A stretch of 32,122 nt of DNA from Acidimicrobiaceae bacterium (GCA_003133075.1 PKZN01000043.1:22475-54596); one strand, 5' to 3'; positions 17,653 to 25,006 are shown, numbered from the stretch's first letter. Made by a program: numbers and translations. The notes: generated by a model not told the origin, from the letters alone.

Positions 17653-18183
17653 TCAGACGTGTCCTCTGATGCCAAGGTTTACAAGCCGATAGTCCATCGC
17701 TTGACGGCTTACTCCGAATTGTTCCGCCAATGAGTCCACAAGAACGTCCACCGAGTCATCTGGACCGAGGCCCGTTTCTGTAACGGCGCGCATCACCAAA
17801 TCCTTTGGCATAAGTAGCTCCGCGGCAAACGCATTGGCTTGAATTTCTTCTTGGTCCGTCCCGGCACTCGATCGGTCGTCGCGGAAATCCACGCGAACGA
17901 GGCGATCTACGAACACCTTTCTCCCCTGGTGAAGGCTCATATGGCCAATCTCGTGAGCGATCGAGAATCGTTGACGCACATCAGGATGTCCCGTATTGAC
18001 GCCGATGACTGTACGCGTCCCATCTCGATACAGCATCGCTGAGATATTGCCGTCGAACGGTTCATATGTGATGGACGCACCGAGACTTCGAGCTATCGCC
18101 TCAACTGGAACGGGTGGTCGACTCACTCCCTGTTCCTTTAGTACGGCCTGGGCCTTTTCTTCTACGTTTCGCTTATCTGGCAT
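17653..18183 (-). CDS. ImmA/IrrE-family metallopeptidase (paired with XRE)
   Basis: A 176-residue protein with HEIGH (77-81) in FSIAHEIGHMSLH and the conserved EIQANAFAAELLMPKDLV helix. It overlaps the end of the XRE gene by 11 bp, giving a repressor-antirepressor pair like ImmR-ImmA of ICEBs1, where the peptidase cleaves the repressor after a stress or sensing signal. The pair is divergent from the ubiquitin-like operon, so cleavage of the XRE protein could switch that operon on. That control is inferred from arrangement. Confidence 0.88.
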   Translation of the reverse strand: MPDKRNVEEKAQAVLKEQGVSRPPVPVEAIARSLGASITYEPFDGNISAMLYRDGTRTVIGVNTGHPDVRQRFSIAHEIGHMSLHQGRKVFVDRLVRVDFRDDRSSAGTDQEEIQANAFAAELLMPKDLVMRAVTETGLGPDDSVDVLVDSLAEQFGVSRQAMDYRLVNLGIRGHV

Positions 18184-18514
18184 TTCTCATCGCTCCTATA
18201 TCGTCATCGGTAACGATCGGTTGGATTTGGCGAAGCACCCACGCCTGAGACGCTTCATCCATTCCTTGCAAGCCCCCCGGAAGATTCTCGTCTCCAGTCG
18301 AGCTCCGCTCGGGCAACAGTGCCGTTGGTTCTACACCAAGGGCCGCGGCCATATCGATGAGGAGGTGGAGCGGAACGCGCTGACGACCTTTTTCAACGTT
18401 CACGATGGATGTGCGACTGAGCGACACGCGCTCGCCGAGAAGTTGCTGCGACATCCCGTGATCTCGACGGGTACGCGCGAGGAGTCGTCCGAAATCTCGG
18501 TAGAAAACCTCCAT
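18173..18514 (-). CDS. XRE-family transcriptional repressor
   Basis: A 113-residue protein. The helix-turn-helix spans about residues 8-65 (FGRLLARTRRDHGMSQQLLGERVSLSRTSIVNVEKG), followed by an acidic C-terminal tail of about 45 residues likely to be the ImmA target. ATG 18514 lacks a clear ribosome site. The intergenic region toward the ubiquitin-like operon contains two dyads (18535-18549 and 18571-18585) suitable as operators. Probable autorepressor that also represses the divergent operon. Confidence 0.85.
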   Translation of the reverse strand: MEVFYRDFGRLLARTRRDHGMSQQLLGERVSLSRTSIVNVEKGRQRVPLHLLIDMAAALGVEPTALLPERSSTGDENLPGGLQGMDEASQAWVLRQIQPIVTDDDIGAMRNAR

Positions 18515-18534
18515 GTGTTCAGCCTACACATTAC

Positions 18535-18549
18535 GTCAGTGATGCTGAC
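18535..18549. promoter_or_regulatory. Dyad operator candidate 1
   Basis: GTCAG-TGATG-CTGAC, a perfect 5-bp inverted repeat with a 5-bp centre, lies 21 bp upstream of the XRE start, where an autorepressor would bind. Confidence 0.45.
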
Positions 18550-18570
18550 ACGTTTGCTTCACCAACACCC

Positions 18571-18585
18571 CCGTATGGAATACGG
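18571..18585. promoter_or_regulatory. Dyad operator candidate 2
   Basis: CCGTAT-GGA-ATACGG, a perfect 6-bp inverted repeat with a 3-bp centre, lies midway between the divergent XRE gene and the ubiquitin-like operon. It could serve both promoters. Confidence 0.5.
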
Positions 18586-18681
18586 ACAGTGGTGATAACG
18601 TGATGAGAACGACCCGAGTGCTCGAGGACGGCTCAAGTCGAGCCGCAGTTGCAAGGGCGCGAGTCGCTTAAGGAGTTGCGG

Positions 18682-18957
18682 ATGTCAGAGAACCCCGAAC
18701 ACGAGATCACGCTGATCATCGTCTATGGAGTAAACAAGCCCCTAACGGTCCAAGAGGACGAGACAATCGAGACAGTCAAGCTCGACGCGATGGAACTCTT
18801 CAGCATTGCCCGGGAGGACAAGGACAAATTCGTCCTCAAGACCAAGGTCGACGAGAAAGAAGAACAGCTCGAGGAGGCGGAAAAGGTCGAGCATTATCAC
18901 CTGAAGAACGATCAGAAGGTCACCCTCGCTGCCGGAACGCCTTTCGGCGAGCGATGA
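18682..18957 (+). CDS. Ubiquitin-like modifier protein (beta-grasp; DUF2604-like)
   Basis: From ATG 18682, with an AAGGAG site 6 bases upstream, the product has 91 residues; the track start adds 11 unlikely residues. An N-terminal strand pair (EITLIIVYGVNKPLTVQED), a helix (TIETVKLDAMELFSI) and late strands (HYHLKNDQKVTLAAG) fit a beta-grasp fold, with a charged insert rich in Glu/Lys. The tail reads AAGTPFGER. Removal of the last two residues by the JAB peptidase would expose a C-terminal Gly (G89) for activation. First gene of the conjugation operon; its stop overlaps the E2 start (ATGA). Confidence 0.75.
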   Translation: MSENPEHEITLIIVYGVNKPLTVQEDETIETVKLDAMELFSIAREDKDKFVLKTKVDEKEEQLEEAEKVEHYHLKNDQKVTLAAGTPFGER

Positions 18958-19427
18958 CCGATGAGGCGATCTCGCCCGAGGATGAATCAAAGGCACATGC
19001 AAGGGAGCAGTACCGAATGATCTCGGCGCAACAAGACGAGTATGGCTGGCAGTCGACGATCATCGATGTCGGCGACTACGTCGTGACTTTCGTCCGAGTC
19101 GAAAAACCTCTTGGTCGAACCTTCGTCATGCGTTTGAAGTTCGACGACTACCCCGAGATAGCCCCAGAACTACGGTTCATAGACCCGGTTGCCGTTGACG
19201 ACTCCTTGGCTGAAGCTGAGGCAGGTGCAGTCTTCTATCCCATCGGTCCTCACATCGTCGATGCCAACCAAGGTCGTGGCCCGCTTCCTGTCCCGTGCAT
19301 CATCGGTCACCGTGACTACTACGCGGCAGGTTGGCACGGTGGCTGGAGTAATCCACCGACTCGGGAACACTCTCCTTACCAGCTCGTCATGAACGTGCGA
19401 AACGCGATTCTCAATGTTTGGTCGTAA
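18954..19427 (+). CDS. E2-like ubiquitin-conjugating protein
   Basis: A 157-residue protein. The strand-rich core (TFVMRLKFDDYPEIAPELRF) followed by a Pro-rich turn is typical of the E2/UBC fold as found in prokaryotic E2 families. It has exactly one cysteine, C115 in LPVPCIIGHRDYY, placed after the core where the E2 nucleophile belongs, followed by an aromatic segment (WHGGWSNPP) and a C-terminal helix. It would receive the activated modifier from the E1-like protein and pass it to targets. It overlaps both neighbours (4 bp and 14 bp), so expression is coupled. Confidence 0.75.
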   Translation: MTDEAISPEDESKAHAREQYRMISAQQDEYGWQSTIIDVGDYVVTFVRVEKPLGRTFVMRLKFDDYPEIAPELRFIDPVAVDDSLAEAEAGAVFYPIGPHIVDANQGRGPLPVPCIIGHRDYYAAGWHGGWSNPPTREHSPYQLVMNVRNAILNVWS

Positions 19428-20040
19428 GGGTCATCGCGACCGGGCCTCGACTGTCGCAACGCCGCGCGTAGTTGTTCAGCCGGAGCTGACATCAGTCCGC
19501 GTGTCTACGAGCAAGCCTAAGACTCCTCGCGCGCTCGGTCGAAGAGACGTGGAGTTTTCATTCGAGCGCGTGTTCGTGCCTTCACTCATTGTTGATCACA
19601 CAGAGTTGGTCCTTCGACAGGCCGGGCAATGCGGTGAGGAGGGGTTCGTCGTATGGGCGGGATCCATCGCCGAAGGCAACGCGTACATCTGCTCGTTAGT
19701 AATCCCGAAGCTCGAACTCGGTAAGTATGACGGCGAAGTCAGCGCGGAGACTACCGCCCATCTGCTCGAAGCTCTTGACGAGCGAGATCTCGTCCCCCTT
19801 CTCCAGATCCACAGTCACCCACGGGCCGCATTTCTGTCCCCCATCGACGCCATTCGGCCGCTCGTTGCGGTACCCGGCTTCATGTCGATCGTCCTACCGC
19901 ACTTCGGCTTCATAGACCTCGCGGAGGTCGCGAACTGGTCGGCACATAGGTTCCTCGGCGCGGGCGGGTGGCACGAACTCTCCGAAGGTGAGCTCGCTCA
20001 TCAATTCATAATCGACGACTCGATCATTCGAGTTGACTAA
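19414..20040 (+). CDS. JAB/JAMM-family deubiquitinase-like metalloprotease
   Basis: A 208-residue protein. An MPN core follows a basic, probably flexible N-terminus of about 45 residues. Motifs: Glu75/76 (CGEEGFVVW), H133-S-H135-P, S142 and D145 in HSHPRAAFLSPID. Spacing between the second His and the Asp is 9 residues, one fewer than the eukaryotic JAMM rule; this may be normal for the bacterial subfamily. Likely jobs are trimming the modifier's two-residue tail and removing it from targets. Its stop codon overlaps the E1 start (TAATG). Confidence 0.82.
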   Translation: MFGRKGHRDRASTVATPRVVVQPELTSVRVSTSKPKTPRALGRRDVEFSFERVFVPSLIVDHTELVLRQAGQCGEEGFVVWAGSIAEGNAYICSLVIPKLELGKYDGEVSAETTAHLLEALDERDLVPLLQIHSHPRAAFLSPIDAIRPLVAVPGFMSIVLPHFGFIDLAEVANWSAHRFLGAGGWHELSEGELAHQFIIDDSIIRVD

Positions 20041-21377
20041 TGGCCATTGCCCTTCGGTCCCGACTCCATGAACTCGTAGGTAGCTCGGCATGCAGAACGA
20101 CCGCCCAGTTGGAGAGCCTGGGCATTAGACGTACCGATCGCCAGGTGGCTGTTGGTGTACGTCTTCCCTTGGCGGCCGATCCCGCACGTCGCCTCCTCGC
20201 GGAATCTCTTGTGGACATGCTTTTGCGGTTGGATCCTCTGGTTGGCGAAGTTGTGATCGATATGCCAGGTGGACACGAATTTGAGTGGGTCGCCGAGCTT
20301 GCGAGAAGAGTCCCATTCGAGCAGACCGATGTGAAGGCGCTACCGGAGTTCTGCGTGGGAGTTGGCGACTTCGATGGCGCTGCTCTACTCGTCGACGGCG
20401 CCGGTTGGCTCGCCGGGATCAGATCAACGGTCGAAGCGAAAGACGATGGTAATCCGGTAGGACCCTTGGCCGCGGCAGCGCTGGGCGCCGCCGAAATATT
20501 CAAGTGGGCGTTCAGTGAGGTGCATACCGAGCCATCGACCGCACCCGAACTCCGCGAGTGGTCGGGTGTTTTCTCTCTCTCGTCGTACGCATTCGATCTT
20601 GCCAATCCCCCAATGGGCCCCGTCAACCTGGACGCAACGCTCGTTGGCCTCGGTGGAGTTGGCGCCGGCGTCCTACGGGTGATCGCTGCACTTGGGTCCA
20701 GAGTGACCGGCACGCTCGCCCTCGTAGACGCAGACATGCTGACAGTGCACAACCTCAACCGAGTGTCATATTCGTCGACACAAGCCGCCGAGGCTGGTGC
20801 ATCCAAAGTCGAAGAAGCAACTCGATTTCTGCACATGCGCAGCCCAAACCTGACGGTCACTGGATTTCGCGAGACCTATGGAGAGTTCAAGCTCCGGACT
20901 CCTCTCCGCAAGGATCGCCGATATGACGTCGTGGTCGCCGGTCTTGACAATGACGAAGCCCGTTGGGAGATCCAACGGGATATTCCCCGCATTCTGATTG
21001 ACGGAGCCACAGGTCGAGACATGAACACTCGCGTGGAACGCGTTGAATTTGGTCGATACGGCTGCTTGGGATGCTCGCGACAAATGACGAGGATCCTCGA
21101 AGAGGACGCCAGAGATTGCGACGCTCCGCTGGACTCTCGCGCACCATCGCTCTCGTTTCTCTCCTCCTTTCCGGGTATCCTTGCGGCTGGAGAATTGATC
21201 AAAGAAGCGCAAGGAGCGTTCCAGCTTCGCGGGAGCTTTGACCACGTCTTCCGGTATGGGCCGAACCCCGACCTTCGTGGAACGCCCGAAAGGCGTGTCG
21301 ATTGCACCGTGGGCTGCTCTCGATCGGCGAAAATTAGCCAATATCACTCGAAATATCCGACCGAGCGTCTTGGCTAA
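20040..21377 (+). CDS. E1-like ubiquitin-activating enzyme (ThiF/MoeB fold)
   Basis: A 445-residue protein. Residues 1-190 form a family-specific N-terminal domain. The ThiF adenylation domain begins near 198: VGLGGVGAG (nucleotide loop), D230/D232, and HNLNRVSY with R241. Zinc ligands are C342/C345 (YGCLGC) and C422/C426 (DCTVGC). C360 in ARDCDAP, just before APSLSFLSSFPGILAAGELIK, is a candidate thioester cysteine. It would adenylate the modifier's C-terminus and hand it to the E2-like protein. Separate E1 and E2 genes argue against a CBASS Cap2 fusion and for a Bil/Bub-like operon. Confidence 0.85.
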   Translation: MAIALRSRLHELVGSSACRTTAQLESLGIRRTDRQVAVGVRLPLAADPARRLLAESLVDMLLRLDPLVGEVVIDMPGGHEFEWVAELARRVPFEQTDVKALPEFCVGVGDFDGAALLVDGAGWLAGIRSTVEAKDDGNPVGPLAAAALGAAEIFKWAFSEVHTEPSTAPELREWSGVFSLSSYAFDLANPPMGPVNLDATLVGLGGVGAGVLRVIAALGSRVTGTLALVDADMLTVHNLNRVSYSSTQAAEAGASKVEEATRFLHMRSPNLTVTGFRETYGEFKLRTPLRKDRRYDVVVAGLDNDEARWEIQRDIPRILIDGATGRDMNTRVERVEFGRYGCLGCSRQMTRILEEDARDCDAPLDSRAPSLSFLSSFPGILAAGELIKEAQGAFQLRGSFDHVFRYGPNPDLRGTPERRVDCTVGCSRSAKISQYHSKYPTERLG

Positions 21378-21380
21378 CAG

Positions 21381-21554
21381 ATGCGCTTCCTCTCTGAAAT
21401 CGTTAAACTCCTTCTGAGAGCCGTGAGTTTCGAATTTTCCCCGAGGTCGATGGTGCGTCTGGCGATTGGAATACTCCTTGCCATCCTCGTGATTTCTCCC
21501 GTTGCCTTCGATAAGGGCGTGATCATGGAGCAACGAGGAAGCGTGCACATATGA
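21381..21554 (+). CDS. Small single-pass membrane protein, fifth gene of the ubiquitin-like operon
   Basis: A 57-residue ORF missing from the track, starting 3 bases after the E1 stop. An amphipathic start (MRFLSEIVKLLLRAV) leads to one strong membrane helix (VRLAIGILLAILVISPVAF) and a short polar tail. It has no ribosome site of its own, so it would rely on coupling to the E1 gene. The frame stays open for 42 codons past its TGA in a coding-like way, so the gene may be truncated. It could be a membrane anchor, substrate or toxin-like effector of the system; this is inference. Confidence 0.5.
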   Translation: MRFLSEIVKLLLRAVSFEFSPRSMVRLAIGILLAILVISPVAFDKGVIMEQRGSVHI

Positions 21555-21736
21555 CCAAGCCATCGTGCCCTCGATCTCAATTCCCGGTTTGCCTCCAATG
21601 AAGGTGCAAGAAAAGAATGGGCTCTGTTCAGTCAAATTGGATACATTGACGCGGAAGTGATGGGGTCCCGTCCGATGCTCAGTTGACTATTGACTTCGGA
21701 GAATGATTCATATATAGTGCTTTAAGCCTCTAAAGG

Positions 21737-21748
21737 CCTATATATAGG
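21737..21748. promoter_or_regulatory. Perfect 12-bp palindrome at the hipB promoter
   Basis: CCTATATATAGG is perfectly palindromic and directly follows GCCT-CTAA-AGGC (21726-21737). GATAAT just after it lies about 5 bases before the hipB ATG, implying a leaderless transcript with an operator on the promoter, as expected for HipB autorepression. Confidence 0.5.
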
Positions 21749-21756
21749 ATAATATA

Positions 21757-22089
21757 ATGCGTCGACCACACACGTACACACCCCAAACTTCAGACGCCGC
21801 CCGGGTAATTGGGCTAGAAATTGCGCGAGCCCGTAGAAACCGTCGATGGACGGCAGCTGAATTGGCGAGCCGCGCCGGCATCAGCAGGACGACGCTATTA
21901 CGCGTCGAACACGGCGATCCAACTGTCGCGATTGGAATCGTCTTTGAGGTCGCAACTTTGCTCGGTATTCAATTATTTGGTGCGGACCGAAACGAATTAG
22001 CCGCGCTCGTGGGCCGAGGCCAAGAACGTTTGGCACTCCTTCCGGCTCGGGTTCGCGAGCCGGAAGGACCTGTAGATGACGACTTCTAA
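21757..22089 (+). CDS. hipB: HipB-like XRE antitoxin
   Basis: A 110-residue protein with a helix-turn-helix at about residues 18-75 (RRNRRWTAAELASRAGISRTTLLRVEHGD). It overlaps hipA by 14 bp, the usual antitoxin-first order. The -10-like GATAAT close to the ATG suggests leaderless translation, and palindromes at 21726-21748 are probable operators. It neutralises HipA and represses the operon. Confidence 0.85.
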   Translation: MRRPHTYTPQTSDAARVIGLEIARARRNRRWTAAELASRAGISRTTLLRVEHGDPTVAIGIVFEVATLLGIQLFGADRNELAALVGRGQERLALLPARVREPEGPVDDDF

Positions 22090-23323
22090 CGCTGCGCCAA
22101 AGAGGGTTTACGTGTGGGTCTGGCTTCCAGGATCGACCGAGCCGGTTCCCGCCGGCGTGATTGAAAAGAGCGGCGAAGTCGCTTATTTCAACTATGGCCG
22201 CAGTTATCTTGAGCGAGAAAACGCCGTCTCCATTTATCTTCCAGAACTGCCGCTCCAGCGCGGGCGCATTCGACCCCTCCAAGGCTTAACGATCGCTGGA
22301 TGCTTCAGTGACGCGGGACCCGACGCTTGGGGCCGACGAGTCATTCGATATCGGATGCTGGGAACAGCCGACTTGGACTCGGAGGATGACGACCTCACGG
22401 AATTGACCTACCTCCTCGAATCAGGCTCCGATCGAATTGGAGCTATCGATTTTCAGTCAAGCCCTAAAATTTACGTTCCAAGGACTAGCGAAGCGACTCT
22501 CGCTGAAATGCAAGAGGCCGCAGAACGACTCGAAAAAGGCGTTCCCTTCTCAGCTGAACTTGAAATGGCACTCCTCCACGGTTCCTCAGTTGGGGGAGCC
22601 CGACCAAAAGCGCTGCTCAAGGACGGCGTGAGATCGCTCATTGCCAAATTTTCCTCAACTACAGACAGTTATCCGGTCGTCAAAGCCGAAGGTGTTGCGA
22701 TGGAACTCGCCAGACGAGTTGGATTAAAGGTGGCGCACACTGAAGTCATCGAAAGCTTGGGTAGGGACGTGCTGCTAGTGGAACGATTCGACCGGACCTC
22801 GACCCAAGGACAACGCCATTCGATAGTTTCCGCTCTAACCCTCCTGGAACTCGACGAAATGTTTGCACGATATGCCACATATTACGCCTTAGTGCCAATT
22901 ATTCAAGAGCGCTTTAGCAACGCACTTCCCACGCTGCACGAGCTTTTCTCGCGCATCGTATTCAACATATGCGTAGGGAACACCGATGATCACGCAAGAA
23001 ATCACGCTGCATTCTGGGACGGTACTTCGCTCACATTGACGCCCGCTTTTGACATATGCCCGCAGCAACGTTCCGGAGGCGAGGCTGTTCAAGCCATGAC
23101 AATTGCGCCAGGTTTCAGGTACAGCCAACTCGCTGGTTGCATCAAGGCGTCCGAAATATATTTCCTTTCGAAAGTTGAGGCAAGGCAGATTATTGACGAA
23201 CAACTCGAAATCATCCGATCCCAATGGACGGAAGCTTGTGACGTCGCCCGACTCACCGAAAGTGAGCGTTTACAACTTTGGCGACGACAGATCCTAAATC
23301 CTTACGCGACGGAAGGTCTCTGA
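22076..23323 (+). CDS. hipA: HipA-family serine/threonine kinase toxin
   Basis: A 415-residue protein of near-normal length. The N-terminal domain has the LTIAGCFSDAGPDAWGRR signature. The Gly-rich loop region is SSVGGARPKALL; catalytic residues sit in NTDDHARNH near residue 300; and the Mg-binding Asp is in TPAFDICPQ. HipA kinases phosphorylate tRNA synthetases or related targets and induce growth arrest. It appears intact. It follows the ubiquitin-like operon by 200 bases of AT-rich promoter and looks like an independent module. Confidence 0.9.
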   Translation: MTTSNAAPKRVYVWVWLPGSTEPVPAGVIEKSGEVAYFNYGRSYLERENAVSIYLPELPLQRGRIRPLQGLTIAGCFSDAGPDAWGRRVIRYRMLGTADLDSEDDDLTELTYLLESGSDRIGAIDFQSSPKIYVPRTSEATLAEMQEAAERLEKGVPFSAELEMALLHGSSVGGARPKALLKDGVRSLIAKFSSTTDSYPVVKAEGVAMELARRVGLKVAHTEVIESLGRDVLLVERFDRTSTQGQRHSIVSALTLLELDEMFARYATYYALVPIIQERFSNALPTLHELFSRIVFNICVGNTDDHARNHAAFWDGTSLTLTPAFDICPQQRSGGEAVQAMTIAPGFRYSQLAGCIKASEIYFLSKVEARQIIDEQLEIIRSQWTEACDVARLTESERLQLWRRQILNPYATEGL

Positions 23324-23375
23324 ACTTGCCGACGAACAGAAAAGGCCACGGCAGATTTTATTCACCGCCAACACC

Positions 23376-23462
23376 GTGGTCGCCGTGGTGCTCGCCTTGG
23401 TCCTCTTCGTCGTTATCGTCTTCGTCATCATCGTCGTGCGCGGCAACTCAGTTAATTGGTGA
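23376..23462 (+). CDS. Possible tiny membrane peptide after hipA
   Basis: A 28-codon ORF from GTG 23376 encoding almost only Val/Leu/Ile/Phe (VVAVVLALVLFVVIVFVIIVV) and ending RGNSVNW. The frame is open back to about 23300 but lacks a good start or ribosome site. It may be a membrane peptide, a remnant, or coincidence. Confidence 0.2.
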   Translation: MVAVVLALVLFVVIVFVIIVVRGNSVNW

Positions 23463-23486
23463 CCCTAGGCAATTGAACAAGGCTGA

Positions 23487-24322
23487 TCAGATGAAAACGC
23501 CTTCTTCGCGCCAGCGCTTGAAGATAACCCAAGTCGCAACATCGATGTCACTAATAACCCCTCCGACTCTCAGTTCATCGAACAGCGCGCGGGCTTCGTA
23601 GTCCTGGCGGCGGAGAATCAATCGAGCGAGTTTGTAAGGCAGTGGCAGTTCGGAAGTGTCCCAGTCGTCAATCTCATCTTCAATGGCGGTCGATCCTGCG
23701 CGTGCCTCAAGCGCAAGTAGTCGGTTTACCTTGGCACGCCATCGCACATCGTCCTCGTTCGAGTTCCCCTCGATGATTGAGGCGAGTTGCTCGACTAGAT
23801 AGAAACAACCATCGATAAGTGCATCGTGTACACACTGGTCGAGCATTCTTGCAGCCTGATATCGAATCGATGGCTTCGCATCGCTCCACGTCGATACAGC
23901 GCTCCGATTGCAAGAGCCGTAAGTATGTCATTCGCTTCGTTTAGGTAGTCGGTCGAAAGCAGCAGAGGCATTCCGATCATTTCGCTGGAACCGGTGATCT
24001 CCCGATAAGCGGCGTCTACGACACCACCTTGGTGAACGTGCGCATGTCGACGCGCAAAAATCTCGGTGATTCGCTCCCATTCGTTCGACCAGTCCCTGAT
24101 CTCAATGCCGAGCTTTGTTCGAAACGGGTTTTCCCAAGCACCGAGCCCACCACGAAACAATTGTCCAAGAAACGCTCTCCGTTTCACCGGGTCGGGGTGA
24201 GTCCCCTTAATTTCGACGAATCTCCGCATAATTCTTCGAAGCCGTGTTTCTGCGGTACTCACAAGGACGATCAGCGCCGACGCAATGAAGAGCTGCTCTC
24301 GAGAAGAAGTTGTGTCGGCCAT
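23487..24322 (-). pseudogene. HEPN-like RNase gene, frameshifted
   Basis: Two ORFs in different frames (23795-24322 and 23487-23846) read as one protein of about 275 residues. The first carries the HEPN signature ARRHAHVHQGGVVDAAY with R92-x4-H97, the usual RNase motif. The second continues helically (IRYQAARMLDQCVHDALIDGC) from a frame that opens at about 23935. The shift lies between about 23850 and 23935. HEPN domains act as toxin or abortive-infection RNases. The start ATG 24322 lies 2 bases after the stop of the upstream gene. Either the gene is dead, or the two parts are separately made. Confidence 0.55.
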
Positions 24323-24324
24323 AG

Positions 24325-24768
24325 TCAGCGCGTTGAAATACTCAAGCGCGGCGGGGAGAGAAAGGACTTCCGTGATGTGGAGTTGAGTTCAAAAACAAAG
24401 TCTTCGATCGCACCGGTCTTGAACATGAAGTTCTCGGGATCGCTGAGAAAAGTCTCTAGGTCTGTCGGGTCGGTTTCAAATCTCGCCGAGGCTTCTTCCT
24501 CCCAATTCACGTGCGCTCGAGTAAAAGCCTCATCTACCGCAATTCGAGTTGACTCGGGGATTGCCAATCCACGTAGAAGCGGTTCGGTTCGGTCCGCGAG
24601 GGTTCGACCGTCAAGTCGTTGAACTTCAGTGTCAAGAGAAGTGATCAATTCGTGCTGAGAAGAGTGGGCATCGAGAATCAACCGAAATTGGAGTCCATAC
24701 GACAGCTCTGCGCCGGATTGGGGAAATAATGGTGAGTCGAGATTGATGCCCTCATCGAATTCGGTCAT
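24325..24768 (-). CDS. Hypothetical partner of the HEPN-like gene
   Basis: From ATG 24768 (TTG 24774 is the track start) the product has about 147 residues, acidic and mostly helical, with no recognised domain. It ends 2 bases before the HEPN-like ATG, so the two form an operon; its position suggests an antitoxin or immunity partner. The last 20 residues (SFLSPPRLSISTR) differ in character from the rest, and coding-like sequence continues in the next frame, so its C-terminus may also be affected by a shift. Confidence 0.45.
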   Translation of the reverse strand: MTEFDEGINLDSPLFPQSGAELSYGLQFRLILDAHSSQHELITSLDTEVQRLDGRTLADRTEPLLRGLAIPESTRIAVDEAFTRAHVNWEEEASARFETDPTDLETFLSDPENFMFKTGAIEDFVFELNSTSRKSFLSPPRLSISTR

Positions 24769-24794
24769 GATCAATGATGGCTCTCAGACCGGAA

Positions 24795-24830
24795 CATCCC
24801 TCATTACATCCCTCATTACATCCCTTATTT
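24795..24830 (-). repeat. Three tandem 12-bp repeats, probable integrase arm-type sites
   Basis: On the minus strand the unit is TGAGGGATGTAA; three copies at 12-bp period, the last imperfect. The same TGAGGGATG core occurs at 25429-25452 and beside the integrase (32035-32054). They lie 104 bp from the tRNA fragment at 24934. Confidence 0.55.
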
Positions 24831-24933
24831 TTCCAAAACGCGGTAAGACGTTATAGACGTTTGCACCACCGACTTTCTCGAAAACACAACGGTTTCCTGT
24901 TATTTACCAAACGTCAAGACACGCCGCCTAGAC

Positions 24934-24977
24934 CTCTTAATCAACAGGTTGCGGGTTCAAGTCTCGCCCGGCGCACC
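24934..24977 (+). tRNA. 3' fragment of a tRNA (probably Lys-CTT), integration scar
   Basis: CTCTTAA fits an anticodon loop (anticodon CTT). The T-arm follows (GCGGG-TTCAAGT-CTCGC, with one G-U pair), then an acceptor strand CCGGCGC and ACC. No matching 5' half (GCGCCGG, D-arm) exists upstream, and the anticodon stem does not pair. This is the usual remnant left at the far end of an element inserted in a tRNA 3' end. The intact gene should lie further left, outside the window. Confidence 0.6.
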
Positions 24978-25006
24978 GCTTAAAAATCCTCATCAAGGTG
25001 TATCTC

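Noticed and set aside
18742-19002. 86-aa minus-strand ORF over the modifier gene
   Set aside because: Leu-rich shadow of the Glu/Lys-rich plus-strand protein.
20040-21377. Considered whether the operon is type II CBASS
   Set aside because: No cGAS-like nucleotidyltransferase or Cap2-type E2-E1 fusion; E1 and E2 are separate and a modifier gene is present.
20766-21635. 289-aa minus-strand ORF opposite the E1-like gene
   Set aside because: Antisense shadow: the plus frame has clear ThiF motifs and tight operon overlaps; the minus ORF has no domain or ribosome site.
24795-24830. Tandem repeats considered as a CRISPR array
   Set aside because: Units are 12 bp without unique spacers, and no cas genes are present; an integrase arm-site reading fits better.
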